Positions 16,260 to 24,725 of a stretch of DNA of 64,000 bases are shown piece by piece. Each line of letters starts with the position of its first letter. Within the stretch, counting starts at the first letter, position 1. Made by a program: the position numbers and the translations under genes. The stretch comes from Acetomicrobium sp. UBA5826 (GTDB lineage: Bacteria > Synergistota > Synergistia > Synergistales > Acetomicrobiaceae): contig NZ_DJHF01000025.1 in the NCBI RefSeq assembly GCF_002433005.1, positions 62,001 through 126,000 of the forward strand, read 5' to 3'. Under the pieces are notes generated by a model. That model saw only the letters and a list, made by a program, of their open reading frames with translations. It was not told where the DNA came from and made no database searches.

Positions 16260-17690
16260 TCAGTTTCCAATTTCAGGGACTTCCTTCAAAAGCCTTTCGG
16301 CGGGTTCTTTGCTCAATAAGGCACATGCCGAAAACACGCCGAGGCAAATTGGCCATTCTAAGTATATTATGTGAGGAACAATATGAGTCGAAGGAAATAA
16401 AGTCCAGGCTACCCAAATCACTACCGATGCCAATATAGTCCAAAAACCACAATTCTTTTTGCACAGAGCCGGCGCGAAGATATTGGCTAATATTAAAAGG
16501 GTAAAGGAGGATGTCATGGCTAAAGCAGTCGTAATGGTCTTTAAAATTCCGACAGATGTCAGGGCCAGCCATAACGTGGCTGCACTGACGAGCAAGACGG
16601 CGAGCCGCGAAATAAGCAACTCTCCCCGTGGTGTTATTTTTTCAGGCATAAGCCTTTTTAGAAAATCTTCGGTGACCATGGTTGAACACCCGAGAAGCAA
16701 TCCCACTGCTGTCGAGATATCCGCAGCCCACAAGGATGCAAGCAACAATCCTCCAACTGCCGGTGTTATGTGGGTAACCAGGGTGGGCAGTGCCATGGCG
16801 GCATTGTCTAGGCCAGGGAATTGAGCAGCGGCAATAATTCCAAAGAGCGCGCACAAAAAACCAGCAGGTATGGTTATTATTCCTCCTATAATAAAACCGC
16901 GGCGTGCAGTACGGCCGTTCCTGGCGGCAAAGGCTATTTGAGTTATTGCCTGGATCGAGAAGGTTTGAGTGATCATGACGACCATCCAAGCCATTATAAT
17001 AGAAAGCCCCACACCGCTAATAGGATGAAACCATGGTCCGCCTGCCGGGAGTCGGGAAGTTATGGCTTCGAAACCGCCAAAATTCGAGACAGAAATAAAG
17101 ATAGCTACCACTACGCCAAGATAGATTATGATTACGTTTATCAGGTTAGAGAGACCTGCTGCCCAATATCCGCCTATCAGCGTAATGCCGACAAAGACCA
17201 GGGCCGTCAAAAGAACTCCTTGCTGGAAGGTAAAAATAGACGGCAGCAGAGCGGTAAGAATTGCGCCTCCTGCAACGTACTGAAGAGAAGTGATGACCAT
17301 CATTATTAATATTTGAGCTATTATGCTTATTAATCTGCTGGAGGGGCCATACATGCGCTCCATCATTTCCGGGATTGTACGAACCTCCATGCGCCTAAAA
17401 GCATCGGCGACCAGTATACCTACTATAATGCCGCCTGCTCCCCAAGCTGCATTATACCAACCGGCCGAGATGCCCTGCGTATACGCTCCTTCGGCTACCC
17501 CTACAGTAGAAGCCCCTCCTATTGCTAGCCCCGTCAACATCGTCGCAACAATGATGGTCGGGAAGTGTCTTCCGGCTAACAGGTAATTCAAAGCTCCTCC
17601 CCCGCCTCGATTGACAAGGCGTGTCGCGTACCACGAGATAACATATAACATCGCAATATAACCAATTAATATAGATAATTGAACGCTCAA
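16260..17690 (-). CDS. Sodium:solute symporter (SSS family)
   Basis: This membrane protein of 476 residues has about 12-13 hydrophobic segments in the sodium:solute symporter pattern: LNYLLAGRHFPTIIVATMLTGLAIGGASTVGVAEGAY near the N-terminus, then GGYWAAGLSNLINVIIIYLG and AADISTAVGLLLGCSTMVTEDFLKR. It would import a small organic solute with Na+ across the inner membrane; the substrate cannot be read from sequence. The start is TTG 17690 behind GGAGGTG with eight-base spacing. It converges on the Nudix gene with about 50 bases between the ends and no obvious terminator there. Confidence 0.87.
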   Translation of the reverse strand: MSVQLSILIGYIAMLYVISWYATRLVNRGGGGALNYLLAGRHFPTIIVATMLTGLAIGGASTVGVAEGAYTQGISAGWYNAAWGAGGIIVGILVADAFRRMEVRTIPEMMERMYGPSSRLISIIAQILIMMVITSLQYVAGGAILTALLPSIFTFQQGVLLTALVFVGITLIGGYWAAGLSNLINVIIIYLGVVVAIFISVSNFGGFEAITSRLPAGGPWFHPISGVGLSIIMAWMVVMITQTFSIQAITQIAFAARNGRTARRGFIIGGIITIPAGFLCALFGIIAAAQFPGLDNAAMALPTLVTHITPAVGGLLLASLWAADISTAVGLLLGCSTMVTEDFLKRLMPEKITPRGELLISRLAVLLVSAATLWLALTSVGILKTITTALAMTSSFTLLILANIFAPALCKKNCGFWTILASVVIWVAWTLFPSTHIVPHIIYLEWPICLGVFSACALLSKEPAERLLKEVPEIGN

Positions 17691-17853
17691 TTAAATAACA
17701 CCTCCATAAAAACTATGATAAAATATCGAATTGTATTGCCCGAAATTTTTCCAATAATCTTAATAAAAAGCCCGAGATGTGTCAATTGAACCATTGATAT
17801 TAAAATTGCAGGAACCCACATGACAGACGCACGATTTTTGGACGGGAGAGAAA

Positions 17854-17882
17854 TTGATCGCAGGAGATTAGCATAATATATA
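17854..17882 (+). promoter_or_regulatory. Candidate promoter of the ychF-thiDME-M48 cluster
   Basis: TTGATC (17854-17859) and TATATA (17877-17882) are separated by 17 bases, about 45 bases upstream of the TTG start. No TPP riboswitch-like sequence is seen in the leader. Confidence 0.5.
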
Positions 17883-17930
17883 ACCCTGGGTTAAAATGTA
17901 GAGGGCCTCTTGAAAAAAGGAGTGGTGGAC

Positions 17931-19025
17931 TTGTTGAACTGTGGTATTGTTGGACTTCCTCTGTCGGGCAAGACGACGATTTTCAATGTCTTAACGAGCG
18001 CTAGGGCGGAAGTCAAGTCCTATGCCGGTGGGAAGACAGATCCAAATAGAGCTGTTGTCGATGTCCCTGATTGGAGATTACAGGAACTGGCATCCGTATA
18101 TAAACCTAAAAAGACGGTTCCTGCCCAAATCGAATTTGTCGATTTAGCCGGCCTTTCTAAGGATGCAAGTAAAGGAGCCGGTTTGGGTAATGCCTTTTTG
18201 ACTTTCGTTGCCGATTCTGACGCATTGATTCACGTCATCAGATGTTTCGATAATGCTGAAGTTGCCCATCCCGAGGGAAATATAGACCCCTTAAGGGATT
18301 TCGAAATAGTTGAGATGGAGTTAATATTTAGAGATCTGTCCGTTATAGAAAATCGTCTGGAAAGGCTGGCAAAAAAGAAAGTGCTGCAGAAGGAAGAAGA
18401 ACAGGAAAAGGAATTGCTGGAAAAGTGTCATTCCCATCTTCTGTCTGAAAGGCCATTGAGGGAGCTGGTATTTTCCGATACAGAGCATAAAAAAGCGAGA
18501 GGTTTTTCCTTTTTGACGCTAAAGCCGGAGTTGATAGTTTTAAACCTGGATGAAACGCAGACGTCTGACGATAAAATTCCCGATTACGATAAAATAGTCC
18601 GGTTAGCAGCGGAGAGGGGACTCTCCTTGATAAAGATTTACGGCAGGATGGAAATGGAGATGGCCGATCTTTCCCCGGAGGACCAAAAAGAATTTATGAA
18701 AGAGCTTGGCATAACGAATCCCGGAAGGGAGAGGCTAATAAGAGAGGCCTATAAAATGCTTGGGTTGATTTCCTTTTTTACAGTGGGCCATGACGAAGTT
18801 AGAGCTTGGACTATACCCCAAGGTTCTACCGCTTTGGATGCAGCAGGTGCTATCCATTCTGATTTAGCCAGGGGGTTTATAAGGGCTCAGGTAATACACT
18901 TCGACGATTTCAAGCAATTGGGATTTTCCATGGCAGCGGCCAGAGAGAAGGGCCTGCTTCGCCTGGAGGGCAAGGATTACATAGTAAAAGACGGAGATAT
19001 TATAGAAATACGATTCAATATATAA
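17931..19025 (+). CDS. ychF: YchF/OLA1-family P-loop NTPase
   Basis: This 364-residue protein has the YchF layout. The P-loop is GLPLSGKTTIF at the N-terminus (variant of the usual GLPNVGKST), followed by VDLAGLSKDASKGAGLGNAFL for G3 and a NLDE motif (ILNLDETQ) in place of NKxD. A coiled helical insert and a C-terminal TGS domain ending KDYIVKDGDIIEIRF complete it. The family binds ATP better than GTP and associates with ribosomes. TTG 17931 (or 17934) is favoured because AAGGAG at 17917-17922 gives proper spacing; the TTG at 17910 lies before that site. The thiamine salvage genes follow within 15 bases. Confidence 0.88.
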   Translation: MLNCGIVGLPLSGKTTIFNVLTSARAEVKSYAGGKTDPNRAVVDVPDWRLQELASVYKPKKTVPAQIEFVDLAGLSKDASKGAGLGNAFLTFVADSDALIHVIRCFDNAEVAHPEGNIDPLRDFEIVEMELIFRDLSVIENRLERLAKKKVLQKEEEQEKELLEKCHSHLLSERPLRELVFSDTEHKKARGFSFLTLKPELIVLNLDETQTSDDKIPDYDKIVRLAAERGLSLIKIYGRMEMEMADLSPEDQKEFMKELGITNPGRERLIREAYKMLGLISFFTVGHDEVRAWTIPQGSTALDAAGAIHSDLARGFIRAQVIHFDDFKQLGFSMAAAREKGLLRLEGKDYIVKDGDIIEIRFNI

Positions 19026-19040
19026 AGCAAGGTGATAAAA

Positions 19041-19853
19041 ATGACATATAGGGGTATTGCGATGACGATAGCTGGCAGCGATTCCGGTGGAGGAGCCGGC
19101 ATAGAAGCTGATCTTGCAACTTTTTTGCATTTGAAGGTTTTTGGTACTGTTGCTTTGGCGGCAGTAACAGCTCAAAACAGTTTGGGAGTGCACAAGGTCT
19201 TCGATATACCTTGCGAGATGGTTGGCGCCCAAATAAAGGCAATATTGACTGATTTTTCTGTAGGCGCCGTAAAAACAGGCATGCTTTCGCGCGAGGAAAC
19301 CATTTCAGAGGTAGCTGAGGGCATAAAAACTCATAGAGTGACCAAATTGGTGGTGGACCCCGTCATGGTTGCTCAAAGCGGAGATCCTTTGATGTTTGGA
19401 GGGGCCGTTAACGCCATGATCAGCGAACTCCTTCCCCTTGCCTTTATAGTGACCCCAAACATTCCTGAAGCGGAAAAACTGACAGGGATGAAAATTACCT
19501 CTCTTGACGAAATGAAGGAGGCAGCTAAAGTCATTGCCGAATTAGGCCCTAAAGGTGTGTTTGTAAAGGGAGGACATCTGGAGGGTGAAAGGGTTACCGA
19601 CCTTTTTTACTATGAGGGAAAATTTCATGTCTTTGAGCATGAAAGGATACATACGAACGATCATCATGGAACAGGTTGTACATTGTCGGCGGCGATTGCG
19701 GCAGAATTGTCGGCAGGTACCGATACTTTAGAAGCGGTGAAAAGGGCCCGAGATTATACCAGGCTGGCTATTCAACATAGGTTCAAAGGTGGAAAGGGGT
19801 ATGGCTGTGTGGGGCATATTTTCAAGGTAGACTGGCTTGAAAATTCCGATTAA
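19041..19853 (+). CDS. thiD: Hydroxymethylpyrimidine (phosphate) kinase
   Basis: This 270-residue ribokinase-fold enzyme phosphorylates HMP and HMP-phosphate in thiamine synthesis and salvage. The family marks are AMTIAGSDSGGGAGIEADL at the N-terminus, VDPVMVAQSGDPL, TPNIPEAEKLTG, and the ATP/anion-hole motif THDHHGTGCTLSAAIAA (written here NDHHGTGCTLSA). ATG 19041 is preceded by AAGGTGAT; GTG 19032 overlaps that site. It is the first of three consecutive thi genes with short gaps. Confidence 0.92.
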   Translation: MTYRGIAMTIAGSDSGGGAGIEADLATFLHLKVFGTVALAAVTAQNSLGVHKVFDIPCEMVGAQIKAILTDFSVGAVKTGMLSREETISEVAEGIKTHRVTKLVVDPVMVAQSGDPLMFGGAVNAMISELLPLAFIVTPNIPEAEKLTGMKITSLDEMKEAAKVIAELGPKGVFVKGGHLEGERVTDLFYYEGKFHVFEHERIHTNDHHGTGCTLSAAIAAELSAGTDTLEAVKRARDYTRLAIQHRFKGGKGYGCVGHIFKVDWLENSD

Positions 19854-19887
19854 ACAGCTTTCTTTTCGCTAGATGGGGGGTGTGTAG

Positions 19888-20703
19888 ATGGACAATCCGG
19901 AATTGGAAGCTCGCTTTGCCGATGTATTTAACAATTTGCTGCAGCATAAACCATTAATATATCACATGACCAACATGGTAGCTATTAATGGGCAGGCTCA
20001 TTTGGCTTTGGCTATTGGTGCCTCTCCCGTCATGTCGCTTTATCCCGGAGAAGCTGCTGAATTGGTCGCCGTATCTGATTCATTGTTGGTTAACATAGGC
20101 ACCCCTACGAGAGAGGGAATCGAAGCCATGTTCGTTGCGGTGAGAGAGGCTAAAGAATTGGGAAGACCTGCTCTCATTGATCCGGTTGGCTATGGAGCGA
20201 CTAATATGAGAACGGATCTTGTAGAAAGGTTACTCGATACTAAGGCTTTTGGTGTAATAAAGGGCAACGGTGCTGAGATCTCATTGCTTGGCGGTGAAGG
20301 CGCTCAAGTGCGAGGAGTTGATTCTGCAGATTCTCCACGAGCTGCACTGGCTGCCAAAACAGTCTCACGCAAATATAACTGCATTGCCGTCGCCACAGGT
20401 CCGATAGATTATGTCTCTGACGGAAGAGACATCTTTGCCTTAGAGAGCGGTCACGAATGGCTTTCCCTCATTTCCGGATCAGGATGTTATGTGGGCACTA
20501 TTATAGCAGCTTGCATGGCTGTAACTGAACCTTTGGTTGCAGCTTTGGCGTCTCTGGCATTGATGGGTTTTGTTGCAGAAGTGGCGGTTAAAAAATCCTA
20601 CGGTCCCGGGAGTTTTCATTGCAACCTATTTGATGCCCTTTTTACTTACGTAAGAAACCCCTCGTCCATCGTGTTTCCAAAGTGGCAAAAATTAGATTTA
20701 TAG
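19888..20703 (+). CDS. thiM: Hydroxyethylthiazole kinase
   Basis: This 271-residue enzyme phosphorylates the thiazole moiety of thiamine for salvage. It shows the family pattern PLIYHMTNMVAINGQAHLALAIGASPVMS near residues 20-50, then NIGTPT, DPVGYGATNMRT, KGNGAEISLLGG and the catalytic SGSGCYVGTIIAA. The start is ATG 19888 behind GGGGGGTG. With ThiD and ThiE it forms a complete pyrimidine-plus-thiazole salvage and coupling set. Confidence 0.92.
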   Translation: MDNPELEARFADVFNNLLQHKPLIYHMTNMVAINGQAHLALAIGASPVMSLYPGEAAELVAVSDSLLVNIGTPTREGIEAMFVAVREAKELGRPALIDPVGYGATNMRTDLVERLLDTKAFGVIKGNGAEISLLGGEGAQVRGVDSADSPRAALAAKTVSRKYNCIAVATGPIDYVSDGRDIFALESGHEWLSLISGSGCYVGTIIAACMAVTEPLVAALASLALMGFVAEVAVKKSYGPGSFHCNLFDALFTYVRNPSSIVFPKWQKLDL

Positions 20704-20724
20704 TACTGTAAGAAGGTGAAGTTA

Positions 20725-21348
20725 TTGGATTTGAAGCATAGATTAAAGCTTTACGTTATATTGGATAGGAGATTGGGAAGAGGAGTGCCTTTGTGTGATC
20801 AGGCAAGATTGGCTATACAAGGGGGCGCTACAGCCATTCAACTTCGCGATAAAAGGATGCAGGGGCGAGATTTTTATCGGGCTGCTTTATCGATAAAAGA
20901 AATATGCAAAGAAAAGGACGTTCTTTTCATAGTAAACGATAGGTTAGATGTGGCGTTGACCGCCGGTGCCGATGGCGTCCATCTTGGACAGGAAGATTTG
21001 CCTCTAGAGGCGGCGGAAAAAATAGCTCCAGAAGGTTTTATTATAGGCATATCCGTTAGAACTCCAGATCAGGCAATCGAAGCAGAAAGGAAAGGCGCTG
21101 ATTATCTTGGAGTAGGAGATGTCTTCGGAACGTCCAGCAAGCCTGATGCGAAGACGATAGGCATCGAAGGGCTGAAAGAGGTTTGCGTGAACACAAAATT
21201 GCCCTGCGTGGCAATTGGGGGGATAGGGGTACATAACGTAAAGCAGGCTTTGCAAGCCGGAGCAGTGGGCGTTGCTGTAATATCTGCTGTAATATCGCAA
21301 AAGGACATAGCTGGCGCTGCAAAGACTTTGAGGTCTTTAGTTTCTTAA
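20725..21348 (+). CDS. thiE: Thiamine-phosphate synthase
   Basis: This 207-residue TIM-barrel enzyme joins HMP-PP and thiazole phosphate. The motifs are GGATAIQLRDKRMQGRDF, FIVNDRLDVALTAGADGVHLGQEDLP, IGISVRTPDQA, GADYLGVGDVFGTSSKPDA and CVAIGGIGVHNVKQALQAGAVGVAVISA, so the substrate-binding residues are in place. TTG 20725 is chosen because AGAAGGTG ends seven bases before it; the in-frame GTG 20716 lies inside that site. The gene ends 18 bases before the M48 protease gene. Confidence 0.92.
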   Translation: MDLKHRLKLYVILDRRLGRGVPLCDQARLAIQGGATAIQLRDKRMQGRDFYRAALSIKEICKEKDVLFIVNDRLDVALTAGADGVHLGQEDLPLEAAEKIAPEGFIIGISVRTPDQAIEAERKGADYLGVGDVFGTSSKPDAKTIGIEGLKEVCVNTKLPCVAIGGIGVHNVKQALQAGAVGVAVISAVISQKDIAGAAKTLRSLVS

Positions 21349-21366
21349 TTTAACGGTATACTTCGT

Positions 21367-22596
21367 ATGTGGAAACAAATTTTTTGGATTTTATGGATCG
21401 GAGCCGTAACGTGGGAGGTTTTTCTTCATTCACTGGAGTGGCGACATCTGATTAAAATGAAGTTAGATCCCAATACGGTTTTTGATAGCTACGTCCAAGA
21501 GTCCACAGTTAACGACAAAAACGTTGACTACGCCATTGAACACTTGAGAATCTCTTTGGGAGAAACGCTCACCAATTACTTAATAAGCGCTATTATCGTC
21601 GCCTATGACCTTCCAAAGCTTGTCGATGGTTTAACCGCTCAAATTAGTTCGCCTATTTTCAGGGCTGGAGCATTCGGCATTGCTTTTGGGCTTCTTTTTT
21701 GGGTATCTTCTTTCCCATGGGAGTGGGCTAAAGTATTCTATGTCGAAAGTAAGTATAAATTTAATAAAACTACTAAAAGCATATTCATCAGAGACCAAGC
21801 CATAGTATCAAGTTTTATTGTTTTGCTGTCTTTTTTGGGATTTGCCTGCTTTGCCGCTATATTTGAAAGTCGGATATGGCCACTCTATCTGATGTTTGCC
21901 TTTGCTTTGTTCGAAATCGTTGCCATGATACTTGTCCCCTTGGTGGTCATCCCGCTTTTCTTTGAACTTAACCCTCTTGCCGATGAGGAACTTATAGTTA
22001 AAATTGATCAATTGTTGGGTAAATTGGGCATCAATAAAATAAAAGTTTTTGTCGCCAATGCATCCAAGAGGACGTTGCATAGCAATGCCTTCGTAACTGG
22101 TCTTGGAAGCAATAAAAAGATAGTGCTCTTCGATACCCTTGTTTCGAGCCTCACCGCGGATGAAGTTATTGCTGTTTTGTTGCATGAACTGGGGCATTGG
22201 AAACTTTCACACGCCCTGAAGCGCATAGGCTTGATTTTAGCGATTCAAGCGGTCTTAGTATACTTCGCCTTTGTCATGTCCAATGTCGGCTTCATGTACG
22301 ATTTTCAAATTCAAAATCCTCAACAGTTCGCCATTTATGCCTTTCTTCTGTTAAATATGGCAGTTACCCTGTTCTTTCAACCCTGCCTGCTGAACTTTAT
22401 AAGGCGACAAGAAATAAAGGCCGACTTATTTGCTGCCCGGCATGCAGGCAGCAGCCTAATGATAAACGCCCTTTCAAAAATATCGACCGATAACATGGCC
22501 TGGTTGCCTCGGCATTTTTTATATAAAGCGTGGTACTGCACACATCCGCCCATTCCGGAGAGGCTAAAGTTTTTAAAGGCTTATTGTAATGTATAA
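21367..22596 (+). CDS. M48-family membrane metalloprotease (Ste24/CAAX prenyl protease 1-like)
   Basis: This 409-residue integral membrane protease has the zinc motif LLHELGHWKLSH (HExxH, about residues 275-286) and a distal Glu in RRQEIKADLFAARHAG. An N-terminal domain with several membrane segments includes SSFPWEWAKVFYVESKYKFNKTT, which resembles the Ste24p family. Bacterial members are thought to degrade or process membrane proteins, since most bacteria lack prenylated substrates. ATG 21367 lacks a good ribosome site, so expression may depend on coupling to thiE. A terminator follows. Confidence 0.88.
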   Translation: MWKQIFWILWIGAVTWEVFLHSLEWRHLIKMKLDPNTVFDSYVQESTVNDKNVDYAIEHLRISLGETLTNYLISAIIVAYDLPKLVDGLTAQISSPIFRAGAFGIAFGLLFWVSSFPWEWAKVFYVESKYKFNKTTKSIFIRDQAIVSSFIVLLSFLGFACFAAIFESRIWPLYLMFAFALFEIVAMILVPLVVIPLFFELNPLADEELIVKIDQLLGKLGINKIKVFVANASKRTLHSNAFVTGLGSNKKIVLFDTLVSSLTADEVIAVLLHELGHWKLSHALKRIGLILAIQAVLVYFAFVMSNVGFMYDFQIQNPQQFAIYAFLLLNMAVTLFFQPCLLNFIRRQEIKADLFAARHAGSSLMINALSKISTDNMAWLPRHFLYKAWYCTHPPIPERLKFLKAYCNV

Positions 22597-22648
22597 ATTA
22601 GGATTTTAATTTTAAATCCCCTAAATCGGAATTAGTTTAAAATCATTG

Positions 22649-22690
22649 CTCATTGAAGGTATGGATTCCCCATACCTCCAATGAGTTTTT
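22649..22690 (+). terminator. Rho-independent terminator after the M48 gene
   Basis: A 16-bp stem with one mismatch pairs 22649-22664 with 22670-22685 (CCATACCTCCAATGAG) around a 5-base loop, followed by TTTTT at 22686-22690. The convergent amidohydrolase stop codon overlaps the T run. Confidence 0.88.
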
Positions 22691-23873
22691 AGCTTAACCG
22701 TGAGAGTGTATTTAAAACACAGCCCGCCTGCAGGGCCGCTCCAATGGGAAGGCATTCCTCGTCAATGTCAAATAGATCGTTATGACCTGGGTGGGTTATT
22801 CCTCTATCTTCGTTTCTGCACCCCAGTTGATAGAATGCGCCTGGCACCCTTTCGAGAAAATATGCGAAATCTTCGACTCCCATGCTCGGTTTTTCAAGTT
22901 CCAGCACCGAGTTTTCGCCGAGAAGAGAGATGGAGGTATCAACTACCAATTGGGCCCAGGCGGGATGATTTATTAAGGCTGGGTATCCTTTGATCCTTTC
23001 CAAAATCCCCTGTCCTCCCATGGCTTTTGGAATCAGTTCCACATATTGCGATATTTTATCGTTTAGCATCTCGCGAGTTTTTGGCGATAGAGTTCTCAAA
23101 GTGCCGGTCAGCGTTACCTCATCCGCTACGATGTTATTTTGACTGCCACCGTTTATTGTTCCGAAGGTCAATACGGCAGAATCTCTGGGATCCGTCGCCC
23201 TGCTAACGATTGTTTGCAAAGCACAGATTAGTTGCCCTGCTATTACTATGGCATCAATGCCTTCATGGGGATAGGCGCCATGAGTGCTTTTGCCCAATAC
23301 CCTGAGGGTCAGGACGTCTGAAGCGGCGTTCATTTGATGAAGTCTTATACCGATCTTTCCCGTCGGTATTTCCGTAGAAACGTGGAGTCCGAAGATAGCC
23401 TTGACGTCTTTATCCAGCACACCATCTTCTATCATCTGCTTGGCCCCGCCTACCGTCTCTTCGGCTGGCTGAAAGACCAAAAGGACGTTGCCCTGCAGGC
23501 GGTCCTCAACTTCTTTTAACAATTTTGCTGCTCCGAGCAATATCGACATATGAGCATCATGACCGCAGGCATGCATAACGCCCGTATTTTGCGAGGCATA
23601 CTCCACTTCTTTTTTGTCCTGGATTGGCAATGCATCCATATCAGCACGGAGGGCAATTGTATTGTCTCCCTTTCCTTTTATAAATCCTACTATTCCGTAA
23701 TGATGTTCAAATATCTTAAAGGGAACTCCTAAATCCCTTAGGTAATCCTTTATCTTTTCCCTTGTTCGCCTCTCCTCTGTCGAAAGTTCAGGGTGTTGAT
23801 GAAAATCTCTTCTTATTTCTTTCATCCAATCCCTAATTTCTGCTGCCCTATTCATCAAGGATAGAGTGGACAT
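22689..23873 (-). CDS. M20-family metallo-amidohydrolase (N-acyl-amino-acid hydrolase type)
   Basis: This 394-residue cytoplasmic di-metal hydrolase of the M20D group has LRADMDALPIQDKKEVEYAS near residues 75-95 and the metal-binding HACGHDAHMSILLGAA at 102-117. The catalytic stretch is VFQPAEETVGGAKQMIEDG, and SMGVEDFAYFLERVPGAFYQLG lies near the C-terminus. Relatives remove acyl groups from amino acids (hippurate, N-acetyl or indole-acetyl conjugates). In an amino-acid-fermenting bacterium it probably feeds amino acids into catabolism; the exact substrate is not determinable. The ATG start at 23873 is preceded by AAGGAGCG. Confidence 0.88.
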   Translation of the reverse strand: MSTLSLMNRAAEIRDWMKEIRRDFHQHPELSTEERRTREKIKDYLRDLGVPFKIFEHHYGIVGFIKGKGDNTIALRADMDALPIQDKKEVEYASQNTGVMHACGHDAHMSILLGAAKLLKEVEDRLQGNVLLVFQPAEETVGGAKQMIEDGVLDKDVKAIFGLHVSTEIPTGKIGIRLHQMNAASDVLTLRVLGKSTHGAYPHEGIDAIVIAGQLICALQTIVSRATDPRDSAVLTFGTINGGSQNNIVADEVTLTGTLRTLSPKTREMLNDKISQYVELIPKAMGGQGILERIKGYPALINHPAWAQLVVDTSISLLGENSVLELEKPSMGVEDFAYFLERVPGAFYQLGCRNEDRGITHPGHNDLFDIDEECLPIGAALQAGCVLNTLSRLS

Positions 23874-24023
23874 GATTTAAACGCTCCTTTTTTGTTGAAC
23901 TTTGTGGTTGTTCAGATAGAATATAATGAACCCTTTGATTAAACGTCAATGATGACTATCATTGTTTTTTGTGACCGGAAAGTTTATATAGCAGGCCAGT
24001 TTTTTTGCGGAGGGAGAAAGCAT

Positions 24024-24713
24024 ATGGCAGTCGAAAATTTGGAAATTTCTTTGTCAGAGTTGAATTTCGATACTTTTGCTAAGGATAGCGATAAATCTAA
24101 ATTAAATTCAGAGGTGGTTAACCAACGATTGGACGAATTGACTTCAGTTGCCGGTAAATTGGTAGATCCCACATTGCTCTACGAAATTTGCCCCGTCAGT
24201 GTTAAGGATGGCAGGCTTCTTTTTTATGCGGGAGATAAAGTATTCTCCTTAGACATCAATGAGGGTTTATCCGAATTAACCCATGCCAAGGAAGTTGTCA
24301 TAGGTTTAATTACCCTAGGTTCGGCCATTGAATGGGAAATACGAAAATACAATTCCGAAAACCAATTGCTGACCTCGTATCTTTTAAGTGAGATTAGCAT
24401 ATCCATAATGGGGCAACTTATTGCAAAAACGAAAAAGATGATTATGGATTTGGCCCGCTCCAAGGATTGTTGTGTGAGCTTAGTTCATATTCCCGGCTCC
24501 ACTCCAGGGCTGTCTCTATCGATACAACCCTTCATATTAAATGTCTTGAAAGGCGAAAATAAAGGTATTACGGTAAATCAACATATGATGATTGAGCCAT
24601 TTTATTCGGTTACTTTCTTGGTTGGCATTGGAACAACATATAATAATCACGATTTATACCCCAAATGTCCGGGTTGTTCTCGTGCAAAAAGCTGTGCGTG
24701 GAGAAACCTTTAA
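24024..24713 (+). CDS. Vitamin-B12-dependent methionine synthase activation-domain-like protein
   Basis: This 229-residue protein resembles stand-alone versions of the MetH AdoMet-binding reactivation domain. VVIGLITLGSAIEWEI, the loop PGSTPGLSLSIQPFILNVL (positioned like the SPGYGDWPLxxQ loop), GITVNQHMMIEPFYSVTFLVGIG and the C-terminal C-x2-C-x5-C (CPGCSRAKSCAWR) are the family features. Such proteins are thought to keep a corrinoid enzyme active by reductive methylation. ATG 24024 is set by GGAGGGAG directly upstream; the long frame back to 23949 lacks a site. It precedes hisD by 12 bases. No corrinoid methyltransferase lies in the window. Confidence 0.7.
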   Translation: MAVENLEISLSELNFDTFAKDSDKSKLNSEVVNQRLDELTSVAGKLVDPTLLYEICPVSVKDGRLLFYAGDKVFSLDINEGLSELTHAKEVVIGLITLGSAIEWEIRKYNSENQLLTSYLLSEISISIMGQLIAKTKKMIMDLARSKDCCVSLVHIPGSTPGLSLSIQPFILNVLKGENKGITVNQHMMIEPFYSVTFLVGIGTTYNNHDLYPKCPGCSRAKSCAWRNL

Positions 24714-24725
24714 GGAGTGGTAGGC

